Origin: Burkholderia diffusa
GTDB lineage: Bacteria > Pseudomonadota > Gammaproteobacteria > Burkholderiales > Burkholderiaceae
Assembly: GCF_001718315.1 (NCBI RefSeq)
Contig: NZ_CP013363.1
Location: 558,001-622,000 of the forward strand
DNA: 64,000 nt
Direction of reading: 5' to 3'
Positions 45,066 through 53,236 of the stretch are shown piece after piece. Position 1 is the first letter of the stretch, and each line of letters starts with the position of its first letter. A model generated the notes under the pieces. It made no database searches. It was not told the origin of the DNA and saw nothing but the letters and a program-made list of their open reading frames with translations. A program made the position numbers and the translations under genes.

Positions 45066-45077
45066 ATAAGACTCGTC
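45066..45077 (+). promoter_or_regulatory. Shared motif ATAAGACTCGTC in the pilus operon leader
   Basis: It differs by one base from ATAAGACTTGTC and by two from ATAAGACAAGTC, both found (minus strand) in the promoter of the response-regulator gene of this locus. The core GAC-NN-GTC is palindromic. Candidate binding site for one of the locus regulators, about 80 bp before the chaperone start. Confidence 0.4.
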
Positions 45078-45157
45078 AGCTTCAATTTGGAGGAGGCCGT
45101 CGATAGACTGCGTGGGCTCGATATTACGGATTTTTCGGTTTCCCCTGCAAGGTCGCA

Positions 45158-46000
45158 ATGAAGATCATATTGACACTGAAAATGGCGCGCGACGTCGTGT
45201 CGCGGCACGGCTTGTGTCGGCGGCGCGCTGCTGAAAAACACGCTGTTGCGAGACGAAGCGGATTTCCGATTTTTGATCATCGCGTTCTTTGTGCGTTGCT
45301 CGCTTCTTCCTCATTGGTAACAGCTGCGAATGCTTTTGCAAATATGACTGTTTACCCAATGTCGCTCGCTATCGATACCGCGAAAGCGCAAACCGCTCAG
45401 ATTCGCGTCTATTCGAAATCGGACGAGGTGCAGTACGTAAAGGTCTCGGTGAAAAAAGTTATCGAGCCGGCGACCGACCGTGAGCACGAAATTTCCGTCG
45501 GTGTCGCGGACGGCGGCGGTCTTGTCGTGTCGCCCCAGAAATTCGTGTTGTCCGGCGGTGCAAGCCATGTCGTGCGACTGATCAGCCTCGCTCGCCCCCA
45601 GGAGGAGACGCTTTACCGTGTCTATTTCGAGCCGGTTACCACGCTCGACGATGGCGCCGACGACACCCGCGCAGTCAAAGGCGACGTGAGCGTCAATCTC
45701 GTCTGGGGCGTGCTGGTCAGGGTGTTGCCCGTCGTTGCGCAACCCCGGATAGAGGTCGTCACGCCAACGTCGATCGAGAACAGGGGCAACGTGCGCATCG
45801 GTGTGCTCGATATCGGCCGCTGCCAGCAGGCACCTACTCCAGTAAGTTGCGTCTGGCATGCAGTCGACAGCAGCGTGTACCCCGGCCAGTCGCTTTCGGT
45901 TCCGGATGATGTCGTCCCGCATCCGCGTTCCCTGCTGCGTGTGAAGTACCAGGTCGATAGCGTGAAGGGTATTCAGACGCAGGAATTCCCGTTCAATTGA
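45158..46000 (+). CDS. cblB: Periplasmic fimbrial chaperone, alpha-fimbrial (CS1/cable pilus, CblB) type
   Basis: 280 residues. The mature part (NMTVYPMSLAIDTAKAQTAQIRVYSKSDEVQYVKVSV, FVLSGGASHVVRLISLARPQEETLYRVYFEPV) is the immunoglobulin-like pilus chaperone of the alternate, class-5 group, which caps pilin subunits in the periplasm. The signal peptide is unusual: about 40 basic residues precede the hydrophobic core (LCALLASSSLVTAANA), with cleavage near residue 59-61. AAGG just before ATG 45158 supports this start, and no better internal ATG exists. It is first gene of the chaperone-pilin-usher-adhesin operon, as in cblBACD; the symbol is by analogy. Confidence 0.8.
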   Translation: MKIILTLKMARDVVSRHGLCRRRAAEKHAVARRSGFPIFDHRVLCALLASSSLVTAANAFANMTVYPMSLAIDTAKAQTAQIRVYSKSDEVQYVKVSVKKVIEPATDREHEISVGVADGGGLVVSPQKFVLSGGASHVVRLISLARPQEETLYRVYFEPVTTLDDGADDTRAVKGDVSVNLVWGVLVRVLPVVAQPRIEVVTPTSIENRGNVRIGVLDIGRCQQAPTPVSCVWHAVDSSVYPGQSLSVPDDVVPHPRSLLRVKYQVDSVKGIQTQEFPFN

Positions 46001-46009
46001 TCGGTTGTC

Positions 46010-46045
46010 GGGAGGGTTGTCTCCCATCTTTGTTGTCGAGATGGT
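46010..46045 (+). other. Two hairpins between chaperone and pilin genes
   Basis: GGGAG-GGTTGT-CTCCC (46010-46025) is followed directly by CCATCT-N9-AGATGG (46025-46045), then an AT-rich stretch. Placed just ahead of the major pilin, they may stop part of the upstream transcript or protect a processed pilin mRNA. Confidence 0.4.
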
Positions 46046-46084
46046 TGGCGTATTTTTAATAGTTAAAGAAGGACTCCATATTAA

Positions 46085-46600
46085 ATGATGATCAAATACA
46101 TTCCCGTCATCGCCATGTCGATGCTGTCCTTGTCCGCAATGGCAGTTCAGAAGGACATTACCGTCGTCGCTGATGTCGACCCGACGCTGGAGTTGCTCCA
46201 GCCGGACGGATCTGCGCTGCCGTCAACGCTTCGTCTCAGCTACGTCCCTGGCTCCGGTCTGCAGAAGCAATCGGTGCAGACGAAGATTTTCAGCAACGAT
46301 GCTTCCCGGGATCTCCAGGTTCGCCTCGCTGTCGAGCCCCAACTGGTGTCGGTCACCAATACGTCGGCCGAACCGATTCCGTTGTCTGTCGCGTATGGCG
46401 GCAAGGAGCTGAATGTTACGCCGATCACGATCAAGGCCAGCGACGTCTTTACGGACGCCAGCGCCACCAGCACGACGAACATGCCGCTCGAAATCAAGCC
46501 GTCCAAGGCATCCGTGATCACCACTGCCGGCAGCTATCAGGGTGTGGTCAGCATCGTGCTGACGCAGGCCGCGAAGGCCGTCGCGCCGCCGAGCAAATAA
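46085..46600 (+). CDS. cblA: Major pilin of class-5 (CS1/CFA-I, cable pilus CblA-type) fimbriae
   Basis: 171 residues with a 20-residue signal peptide (cleavage SAMA before VQKDITV). The mature start VQKDITVVADVDPTLELLQ and the following DGSALPSTLRLSY are hallmarks of alpha-fimbrial major subunits such as CfaB, CooA and CblA. This N-terminal strand is donated to the next subunit during assembly. The segment SYQGVVSIVLTQAAK near the end is also typical. There are no cysteines. AAGAAGGA lies about 13 bases upstream of the first ATG. Tightly framed by hairpins on both sides, it is expected to be the most abundant product of the operon. Confidence 0.88.
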   Translation: MMIKYIPVIAMSMLSLSAMAVQKDITVVADVDPTLELLQPDGSALPSTLRLSYVPGSGLQKQSVQTKIFSNDASRDLQVRLAVEPQLVSVTNTSAEPIPLSVAYGGKELNVTPITIKASDVFTDASATSTTNMPLEIKPSKASVITTAGSYQGVVSIVLTQAAKAVAPPSK

Positions 46601-46614
46601 TCGACGTTTCCGTC

Positions 46615-46644
46615 GCGCGGCACGAGCGTTTGCGCGTGCCGCGC
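46615..46644 (+). terminator. Attenuator-type hairpin behind the pilin gene
   Basis: GCGCGGCACG / CGTGCCGCGC, a 10-bp perfect stem with a 10-nt loop, 14 bp after the pilin stop and 75 bp before the usher. There is no T-tract, so partial termination or 3'-end protection is more likely than full termination. Confidence 0.5.
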
Positions 46645-46719
46645 CCTTCAGTCGTCCACCTCTCAATCCATTGCGCATTCTGTTGGTGACGCCTGCGTCA
46701 CGGACAGCGTTCGTCCGCC

Positions 46720-49455
46720 ATGCAGCCTGTTTCTACTACCCTCGCTACGGCACTGTCGGTGGTTTGCGCGGCAAACGCCCACGCCAACGCGGCGGACGCT
46801 CAGAAAGTGCCGCCCGGTTTCGAAGACATCGCGCGTGGTCAGATCGAGCAGCTTGAAATCCGCCTGCTCGACCGCTCGCTCGGTGTGTTCCCCGTCCGTG
46901 TCGATCCCGACGAGGTACGGCTCGAACAACCGGAGGCGGTACTCGAGGCGATCGAAACCGGCGATGCGCGGGCGAGTGCGGAGCGGCAAGCCATCATCGA
47001 CGCGCTTTCCGTCCCGATGGCGCGCAACGGTCATCTCGCATGCAAGACGTCTCCGTCTGCGAACGGGTGCGGCTATCTCGACACGCAGACGGCAGCCGTC
47101 ATCTTCAACGACAGCGAAGGCGCGCTCGATCTCTTTCTGAACAAGAATTGGCTGCCGCAACCCGATGTCGGCGGCGACCTGTATCGCACGCAGAGCGCCG
47201 ACGCGGAGAATGCATTCGTTCATCGGCAGACGATCAATTTCACGAGCGGCCGCGCATACCGGAACCTGAGCGTCACGGGAGCCGGCGCGCTTGGCGTCAT
47301 GACCAACGGGTTCGTTGGCATGAACTGGACGATGTTCAACGCGGAGAGCCAAGGTCAATCGAACACCCGCCTGTCTTTTGACAACCTCTATTACCGATAC
47401 GACCTCAGCCGCCGATACTATGGCCAGATCGGCCGTATGGATCAGCGTTACCTGTCCAGTGCGCTAGGCGGCAACTTCGGCTTTACGATGCTGCCGCTCG
47501 GTTCGTTCGACGGTGTGCGCGTCGGCACGACGCAAGCCTATCTGAACCGGAATGCGGCCGCGCGCGGCACGCCGATCGTCGTGTTGCTGCCGCGCGATGC
47601 GCGTATCGACGCCTATCGCGGCAGTCAGCTGCTCGGAACGTTCTACCTGAACTCGGGAATCAACACGCTCGATTCCTCGGCGTTTCCGGAGGGCCGTTAT
47701 TCGGTTGAGTTGAGAATCTACGAAAGCGATGTTCTCAGCCGCACCGAATTCCAGCATTTCAGCAAATCTGGCGGGGACTTCGCCGACCGCAGTACCCAAT
47801 GGTTCGTGCAAGGTGGCCGTCAGACCGGAGACGATCAGGGCGCCGACGACCCAACCGGCCCGTCGAAGCGGTTCAATGTGCAGACCGGCGTGCGCGTCAC
47901 GCTGCCGTTCGACCTCGCGCTCACGTCGGGCGTCGCTGCCGTCGGAGGCGCTCTATACAACGAGACTCGCGTCGACTGGCGACACAGCTTCCGTCACGGG
48001 ACACTTGATGTGTCGGCGGCTTACTTCGCCGGTAACGATGGGTCGCGCGGCAATACGCAGCAGATCAACTTTACCAACGGCGTTTCGTGGATGGTTTCGC
48101 GGTATCAGCTGCGCGGCACGAGCTGCAACGGCGCGCAGTATTCGGCTGCACGCGATATCGGATGCTACGACTCGCTGAGCGCAACGATCAGCTTTCCCGT
48201 CGCCGGGTGGCAAGCCACGACGGCTTACAACTTCAACCGGTCGCTTGGACGTCGTCTGTCGTATGGATGGCCCTCTGATGCGGGTCTGCCTGTTCGTCCC
48301 GACGGCCATGAGAGATCAGGCGATAACGTGTCGCGCGCACTCCAGGTGGCGCTGTCGCGCACGTACAAGTGGGGCGGCGCCATGGTCAACATGCGGGTCG
48401 GCGCGTATTACAGCCGAAACAGCGGTAATCGCCCGCACGACATGGGAGTGCTTGCAAGCGTGACGCTGTCGGCGGCGAGCCAGCCGCCGACGTCGAGCGG
48501 CATGACCACGTTCACATCGGCGGGTATCGACCTGCGGACGGTCCGCTCGGGCGACATGCAGATCGGTTACAACGCAAACCGCACGTGGAACTGGCAGAAC
48601 GGCACGAACCGGGAACTCGCGCTGGATCTGAACGGGTACCGCGACGAAACGCTTTCGGCGTCGGTGCGTGGGCGCATTGATGGACGCTATGGAAACCTGA
48701 GCATGACCGCGGGCGGATCGTATTCCCGCATGACGGGTGGAATCAATCCGTCGTTCAACGGAACCTATGCATCGTCGCTTGCGATCGGTTCGCCGGGCAT
48801 GTTCGTCGGACCGGATGCGGGCCAGGGCGAGCCGGCGGCGGCGCTCGCGGTTACCGTCGACAAGCGCGACGATGGCCAGGCTGCAGGTGCCGCGGAACTG
48901 GTCGTCAACGGCATGCGGCCGGTCACGCTCGGCTTCGGCTCGCGCGTCATGATGCCGATCGAGGGTTTCAGTTCGACTTCGGCGGAAGTGCGGGACAGTG
49001 CCGCGCGCGAAGCCGCGGTCACCGCAAGCGTGAAAAGCGGGGGCGGGGTACGCCATTACTTCATGATGCCGGGCAAGATCGTCAGCCGCGACGTCGGCGC
49101 GAGCGTGACGTATACGTATGTCGGCCGGCTGCTTGGGCCGAACGGTGTCGCATTGTCCGGCGCGCGCTTATTGAACGCGCCCGCCGCAGCCGCGGACGAC
49201 GACGGCGGCTTTCTGATCGAGCTAGGTTACCGGCCCGATACGCTTTACGCGGTGACGTCCGACGGCGTATTGAGTTGCCCGGTAAAGGTGCGTACGCGCC
49301 AGGACGTCGTCATGCTGACCGGCGACATCCGGTGCGAGTCGATCGACCAGGCGGCGCTTCCCGAGCAGTTGCGCAAGCGATCTTACGCGCAGCGCCTGTT
49401 GAAGATCGTGCCGGCCCTGCACGCGCATTTGAGCGCATCGGACGTATCGCGATGA
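46720..49455 (+). CDS. cblC: Outer-membrane usher, alpha-fimbrial (TcfC/CfaC/CblC) type
   Basis: 911 residues with a signal peptide (cleavage near ANAHANA). An N-terminal chaperone-binding region is followed by a long beta-barrel built of alternating polar/hydrophobic strands (for example TRLSFDNLYYRYDLSRRYYGQIGRMDQ). A plug region (YRGSQLLGTFYLNSGINTLDSSAFPEGRYSVELRIYE) and C-terminal domains (GRLLGPNGVALSGARLLN, YAVTSDGVLSCPVKVRT) complete it. It forms the assembly and secretion pore for pilin-chaperone complexes. The length suits the alpha-usher family. It lies 120 bp after the pilin gene, behind a hairpin, which should lower its expression relative to the pilin. Confidence 0.85.
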   Translation: MQPVSTTLATALSVVCAANAHANAADAQKVPPGFEDIARGQIEQLEIRLLDRSLGVFPVRVDPDEVRLEQPEAVLEAIETGDARASAERQAIIDALSVPMARNGHLACKTSPSANGCGYLDTQTAAVIFNDSEGALDLFLNKNWLPQPDVGGDLYRTQSADAENAFVHRQTINFTSGRAYRNLSVTGAGALGVMTNGFVGMNWTMFNAESQGQSNTRLSFDNLYYRYDLSRRYYGQIGRMDQRYLSSALGGNFGFTMLPLGSFDGVRVGTTQAYLNRNAAARGTPIVVLLPRDARIDAYRGSQLLGTFYLNSGINTLDSSAFPEGRYSVELRIYESDVLSRTEFQHFSKSGGDFADRSTQWFVQGGRQTGDDQGADDPTGPSKRFNVQTGVRVTLPFDLALTSGVAAVGGALYNETRVDWRHSFRHGTLDVSAAYFAGNDGSRGNTQQINFTNGVSWMVSRYQLRGTSCNGAQYSAARDIGCYDSLSATISFPVAGWQATTAYNFNRSLGRRLSYGWPSDAGLPVRPDGHERSGDNVSRALQVALSRTYKWGGAMVNMRVGAYYSRNSGNRPHDMGVLASVTLSAASQPPTSSGMTTFTSAGIDLRTVRSGDMQIGYNANRTWNWQNGTNRELALDLNGYRDETLSASVRGRIDGRYGNLSMTAGGSYSRMTGGINPSFNGTYASSLAIGSPGMFVGPDAGQGEPAAALAVTVDKRDDGQAAGAAELVVNGMRPVTLGFGSRVMMPIEGFSSTSAEVRDSAAREAAVTASVKSGGGVRHYFMMPGKIVSRDVGASVTYTYVGRLLGPNGVALSGARLLNAPAAAADDDGGFLIELGYRPDTLYAVTSDGVLSCPVKVRTRQDVVMLTGDIRCESIDQAALPEQLRKRSYAQRLLKIVPALHAHLSASDVSR

Positions 49456-49581
49456 AGTCGCACGATCAGCTCGCTTGGCCAATCAGTATCACGACTGCGG
49501 GCGTGTCGGGGACGGCATGGCGAGAGCGCTCACCTCTGCCATCGTGCGCTCGCCACGTGCCGAACCGATATCGGCTCACGG

Positions 49582-50787
49582 ATGTCTCGACTATCAAACA
49601 CCATGCTGAACATGAACATCTGTCTCACCATTTTGCGGGCACTGGATCGACTCCGGTTCCATTTGTGCTTTGTCGTCGTGGCGGCGGCCATGGCCTTGTA
49701 CAGCGGCGGCGCTTTCGCCGACGACGGGTGGATCGCCCCGAGCGACAAACACGAGATCGTTGACGTCGAGTTCGATCGTTCCTCGCCGCCCGCCGACAAA
49801 TACATCTGGAACAAGGAGATTGCTGTTTCATGGACGACTGACCACGCGCAAGACACTTGGGTATGTCTGTCTGAAACTGATCCTGCCACTGGCGCATGCG
49901 CAACACGGCCAACCACCGAGGATATATTTGGAAACACCACAATCCCGATTCTCTTTACGGAAAGACGCAGTAAAATGACTGCAATCCTAACGATATATGC
50001 ATACCGAACTCCGTGGATGTTCCACAAGTCGACTTGCGGAGACGGATGGGCTCCTGAAAATACGGCGCTCAATTCGAAGCGTTGGGACTACTACTGTGGT
50101 GGAAATAAACCATTCGGTGTGGGCATCACCGCATGGCTGCCGGGCAGCGAGATGGCGAAGATCCCGAGCGGTGGTGTTTGGGAGGCTAATCTGAAACTCC
50201 GCTTGCTTAGCGTGACCTGGAAACTGCTCGCCAACCATTCTGCATCAATCACCTTGACCGTCACTGACAGAAACAACATCGAAGTCTATCTGCCTGCATT
50301 CGGCAGTGCTACGCCGCTCGTCAATCTCAATCTGCGCAGCCAACCGATACCAGGACAAGCCGGTGGCCGCATCGACGGCCGCGCGACGCTCGATGTCTGT
50401 CTGTACGACGGGCACAACGCCAATAGCGACGCCTATCAAGTCACGCTTTCCGACACGGTACAAACGAGCGGCCGTGCACCGGAGCTTTTTTCAGTGGTTC
50501 GCGACGGCGGCAACGCGTCGAACAGCAGGGATCGCGTGGACTATGCGGTCGCGCTGACCTATAACGGCGAGCGATTGTCGATGCACAACGGCGAGACGGT
50601 CCGCCTTCAGGGTGTCAACCGGGCTGAAGTTCGCCAGGTGCGTCTGCCGAACATACAGACCCCGGTCCTTTGCACGCCCACACCGCTTGAACTCACGACC
50701 CCTGCGTTCAATCAGATCGACAAGGTGTCGGGGCATTACACGGGCACGCTGCGCCTCGTTTTCACGACGCCGTCTTCCAGTCTCTAG
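49582..50787 (+). CDS. cblD: Tip adhesin / initiator subunit, CblD/CfaE family
   Basis: 401 residues. A signal peptide with a long n-region (about 46 residues, ending GGAFA before DDGW) is followed by an N-terminal adhesin domain with a Cys-rich middle (STCGDGW, YYCGGNKPFGVGI). A C-terminal pilin-like domain (NNIEVYLPAFGSATPLVNLNLRS, CLYDGHNANSDAYQV, SGHYTGTLRLVFTTPS) belongs to the CblD/CfaE family of minor pilins that start assembly and bind host surfaces. ATG 49582 has a weak ribosome site; ATGs at 49603 and 49612 would shorten the n-region. It lies 126 bp behind the usher and is probably last gene of the pilus operon proper. Confidence 0.8.
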   Translation: MSRLSNTMLNMNICLTILRALDRLRFHLCFVVVAAAMALYSGGAFADDGWIAPSDKHEIVDVEFDRSSPPADKYIWNKEIAVSWTTDHAQDTWVCLSETDPATGACATRPTTEDIFGNTTIPILFTERRSKMTAILTIYAYRTPWMFHKSTCGDGWAPENTALNSKRWDYYCGGNKPFGVGITAWLPGSEMAKIPSGGVWEANLKLRLLSVTWKLLANHSASITLTVTDRNNIEVYLPAFGSATPLVNLNLRSQPIPGQAGGRIDGRATLDVCLYDGHNANSDAYQVTLSDTVQTSGRAPELFSVVRDGGNASNSRDRVDYAVALTYNGERLSMHNGETVRLQGVNRAEVRQVRLPNIQTPVLCTPTPLELTTPAFNQIDKVSGHYTGTLRLVFTTPSSSL

Positions 50788-50855
50788 GTCTTCGTGGGCG
50801 CGTGTGTCGGACGGGAGCGCGATCGGGGTGAGAACATCAATAAGTGGAATGAAAA

Positions 50856-51557
50856 ATGATATCGAGAAAGCTGAAGATCGCCATGGTGTGTTATCCGAAC
50901 ATGACGCTCCTGGATTTGCTCGGACCCGAGACGGTATTCAGCAGATTCGCGGATATCCATCTCGTCTGGAAGACACTCGAACCTTTATCTACGGACACGA
51001 ACGTGTCGATCAATCCGAACTGCACGTTCGCCGATTGCCCGGACGATCTCGATATCGTGTTCGTGCCGGGCGGCCCAGGTTCGATCGCGATCATGTCGGA
51101 TACCGAAGTGTTGTCCTTTATTCGAGAAAAGAGCCGCGACAGCCGATTCGTCACTTCAGTCTGCACCGGATCGCTGATTCTGGCGGCGGCGGGATTGCTG
51201 AAGGGCGCGAGGGCAACGACTCACTGGTCGGTGCGTGACGAATTGGCGATGATGGGGGCAATCGTGGTGAACGAACGAGTCGTCGTTGACGGCAACCGGA
51301 TCACGGGAGGCGGGATCACGTCCGGTATCGATTTCGGACTGGAGGTCGTCGCGCTGGTCATTGGTGAAGATGCCGCCAGGGCCACCACGCTGTTTCTTGA
51401 ATACGACCCGAAGCCTCCGTTCGCGAGCGGTACGCCAGAATTGGCCGGCGAAAAGGTCGTCCGAATGCTGTCACCCGAGATTTCGCAGGTCAAGAAGGGG
51501 ATTGCCGAAGCGATAGCGAAGGTAAATCGCCTCGGATTGGGTAGGGTCGATTGTTGA
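50856..51557 (+). CDS. DJ-1/PfpI-family protein (isonitrile hydratase-like)
   Basis: 233 residues. The nucleophile-elbow Cys is in TSVCTGSLILAAAGLL (Cys103), with the partner Glu25 in DLLGPETVFS. The TTHWSVRDEL and GGGITSGIDFGLEVV segments match the isonitrile hydratase / GATase1-like branch, enzymes that hydrate isocyanides to N-formamides, rather than the AraC-fused branch. It lies 68 bp downstream of the adhesin on the same strand, so it could be co-transcribed, but it has no known role in piliation and may be an insertion. Confidence 0.82.
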   Translation: MISRKLKIAMVCYPNMTLLDLLGPETVFSRFADIHLVWKTLEPLSTDTNVSINPNCTFADCPDDLDIVFVPGGPGSIAIMSDTEVLSFIREKSRDSRFVTSVCTGSLILAAAGLLKGARATTHWSVRDELAMMGAIVVNERVVVDGNRITGGGITSGIDFGLEVVALVIGEDAARATTLFLEYDPKPPFASGTPELAGEKVVRMLSPEISQVKKGIAEAIAKVNRLGLGRVDC

Positions 51558-51747
51558 CCGAGTGGATCCGTATCGATCAACGGCATTGCACGCGAGGCCA
51601 TACGCCGGAAACCGCGGGGCTGTTCAAAGCTGCCCCCTTCACGAGCCTGCCGTAACGTGCGTGGCGCGCGCCCGATCGCATGCTCGCAAGTTTCAGACAT
51701 CGACATCCCGTGGTTCATGCACGTCGGACATCAGGATCGTCGCGGCG

Positions 51748-52410
51748 TCATACGTCGAAGATGCTCGGCGTCCCGAGCCCCGATTCGTACACGATCTGAT
51801 AGAGATCCGCGTCGCGTTCGACGCCAAGCTTGTGCATTGCCTTGATCTTCTGCGCACTGATCGTCTGTTTCGTGCGATGAAGTCGCGCGGCGATTTCGGT
51901 TATCGACATGCCCGACACGTAAAGCCGCAGCACTTCAAGCTCGTTCTTGGTCAGATCGTTTTTCCCGCGGCTGCCGCGCACGCTGCGTTTCGGGCGGCTT
52001 ACGCCCGGCGACATATACTCCGAACCGGAGCGCGCGGCGTAGATCGCCGAGATCAGGTGCCCGATATCGTCTGCCTTGCTGACGATCCCCTTGACGCCGA
52101 TCTTCATTAGCTTATCGGTCAGCGCGATGCCGTCGAACGCGGTGAACACGACGATCGGCAGATCCGGATGATGCGACCGGATGTAAGTGAGCATGGTGAG
52201 TCCGTCGTTGAACTTGCCGTCCGGCATCGTGAAATCGGTAATCAGCAAGTCGCATGACTTCTGAGACAGCAGTTCGACGATCTCGGTCGAATTATTCGCG
52301 GCACCGACGATCCGCAACGAGCGCAGGCTGCGCAGCGCCGCTTCGATGCCGGTCAGCACCAACGGGTGGTCGTCCGCGATCAGCACGTTGAACGTGGTAT
52401 TTGCAATCAT
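51748..52410 (-). CDS. NarL/FixJ-family response regulator (pilus locus, CblR/CblT-like)
   Basis: 220 residues. The receiver domain has acidic pocket ADDHP (12-14 region), phospho-acceptor Asp59 in LLITDFTMPDG, a T in VVFTAF and Lys in GIVSKADD. The LuxR-type HTH is LTKNELEVLRLYVSGMSITEIAARLHRTKQTISAQK. The HTH half is a close paralogue of the neighbouring regulator (42 of 64 positions identical by eye). It is probably phosphorylated by the hybrid kinase at 53401 and controls pilus genes. ATG 52410 follows GGAGAG. The upstream region holds two copies of the locus motif ATAAGAC-NN-GTC. Confidence 0.88.
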   Translation of the reverse strand: MIANTTFNVLIADDHPLVLTGIEAALRSLRSLRIVGAANNSTEIVELLSQKSCDLLITDFTMPDGKFNDGLTMLTYIRSHHPDLPIVVFTAFDGIALTDKLMKIGVKGIVSKADDIGHLISAIYAARSGSEYMSPGVSRPKRSVRGSRGKNDLTKNELEVLRLYVSGMSITEIAARLHRTKQTISAQKIKAMHKLGVERDADLYQIVYESGLGTPSIFDV

Positions 52411-52478
52411 GGCTGGTCTCTCCGCTCTTTTGATTTCGAAAATCAAAATTTAGCGGCGAGAGTCCAGGCGGGGCGTCT

Positions 52479-52521
52479 GACTTGTCTTATTGTTCTTGAA
52501 AACATATGGGACAAGTCTTAT
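52479..52521 (-). promoter_or_regulatory. Paired motif in the response-regulator promoter
   Basis: On the plus strand GACTTGTC (52479-52486) and GACAAGTC (52510-52517) form an 8-bp inverted repeat with centres 31 bp apart, about three helical turns. Read on the minus strand, both are followed or preceded by the same ATAAGAC context (ATAAGACAAGTC and ATAAGACTTGTC). They lie 70-110 bp upstream of the regulator start in AT-rich DNA. Candidate autoregulatory operator. Confidence 0.5.
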
Positions 52522-52579
52522 ATTGCGTGGCGATGGGGGCTGGATGGCTGACGCATCCACGAAATGCATGACCGCTGCG

Positions 52580-53236
52580 TCAGCCGTTGCCCTTCGTGCC
52601 GGACGCGGCGAGGCCGGTTTCGTAGGCGTACTGGAACAGGTCCGCGTCGCGTTCGATACCCAGCTTCTTCATCGCCCGGATCTTTTGCGCGCTGACCGTC
52701 TGCTTTGCACGATTCAATTGCGTGGCGATTTCGCTGATCGACAGGCCTGACACATAGAGCCGGATCACCTCCGCTTCGCGTGGCGTCAGAGGTTGTGTCG
52801 GGGGAGACGCCACCGCCGGCGCAGCAGTCCTCGCCTGCACGCTCGGCGAATAGTACGTCGCACCTGCGTACACCGCATGCGCGGCCGCGATCAGATGATC
52901 GACATCGTCCAGCTTGCTGAGTACGCCCTCCACACCGCTTTTCGCCATTTCCTGCAGCATCGCCGGATTGTCGATCGTTGTCAGCACGATGATCTTCATG
53001 TCGGGCCACGTGCGACGCATGTAATGCAGCATCGGTAGTCCATCGACGAAGTCGCCGCCCGGCATCGCATAGTCGGTGATCAGTACGTCGCAGACCGTGC
53101 GTGCCAGCAGCGCGACCAGTTCGTCCGTGCGTGCCGCCGTTCCGACGATCTCGATCGTCGGCGCACGGCTCAGTTCGTGGCGCACACCCGATAGCACGGT
53201 AGGGTGATCGTCCGACAGGATCACGCGGATCTTCAT
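52580..53236 (-). CDS. NarL/FixJ-family response regulator, second copy (CblT/CblR-like)
   Basis: 218 residues. Receiver: LSDDHPTVLSG, phospho-acceptor Asp55 in VLITDYAMPGG, T in VVLTTIDN-like IIVLTTID, Lys in GVLSKLDD. LuxR-type HTH: LTPREAEVIRLYVSGLSISEIATQLNRAKQTVSAQK, nearly the same as in the other regulator. It has a linker rich in Ala/Thr/Pro (QARTAAPAVASPPTQP). It is divergent from the hybrid kinase across 164 bp and upstream of the other regulator (169 bp gap with its own operator-like repeats). The set resembles RcsB/BvgA-type partners of a phosphorelay. Confidence 0.88.
   Translation of the reverse strand: MKIRVILSDDHPTVLSGVRHELSRAPTIEIVGTAARTDELVALLARTVCDVLITDYAMPGGDFVDGLPMLHYMRRTWPDMKIIVLTTIDNPAMLQEMAKSGVEGVLSKLDDVDHLIAAAHAVYAGATYYSPSVQARTAAPAVASPPTQPLTPREAEVIRLYVSGLSISEIATQLNRAKQTVSAQKIRAMKKLGIERDADLFQYAYETGLAASGTKGNG

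Larger units (their letters stand above)
44622..45157 (+). other. Leader region between tsaD and the pilus operon
   Basis: 536 bp. Roughly the first 100 bp hold the tsaD promoter. From about 44930 the sequence becomes markedly AT-rich (TATGGATAACTTAATTGATC, TTTTTTGATTTCATTTG), unlike the surrounding core genome, and probably contains the pilus operon promoter. It also carries an ATAAGACTCGTC motif at 45066-45077 and a strong GGAGGAGG sequence at 45089-45096 with no well-placed start codon. No convincing gene. Confidence 0.5.

Noticed and set aside
44895-45161. An 88-codon frame whose stop overlaps the chaperone start (ATGA)
   Set aside because: It begins with TTG, has no ribosome site at that codon or at the later ATGs, shows no domain, and runs through the AT-rich promoter region. 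The ATGA overlap alone is not enough, though it deserves a look in ribosome profiling.
46671-46856. A 61-codon frame just before and inside the usher gene
   Set aside because: It overlaps the usher signal peptide in another frame and becomes Arg/Gly-rich; the usher frame explains the sequence.
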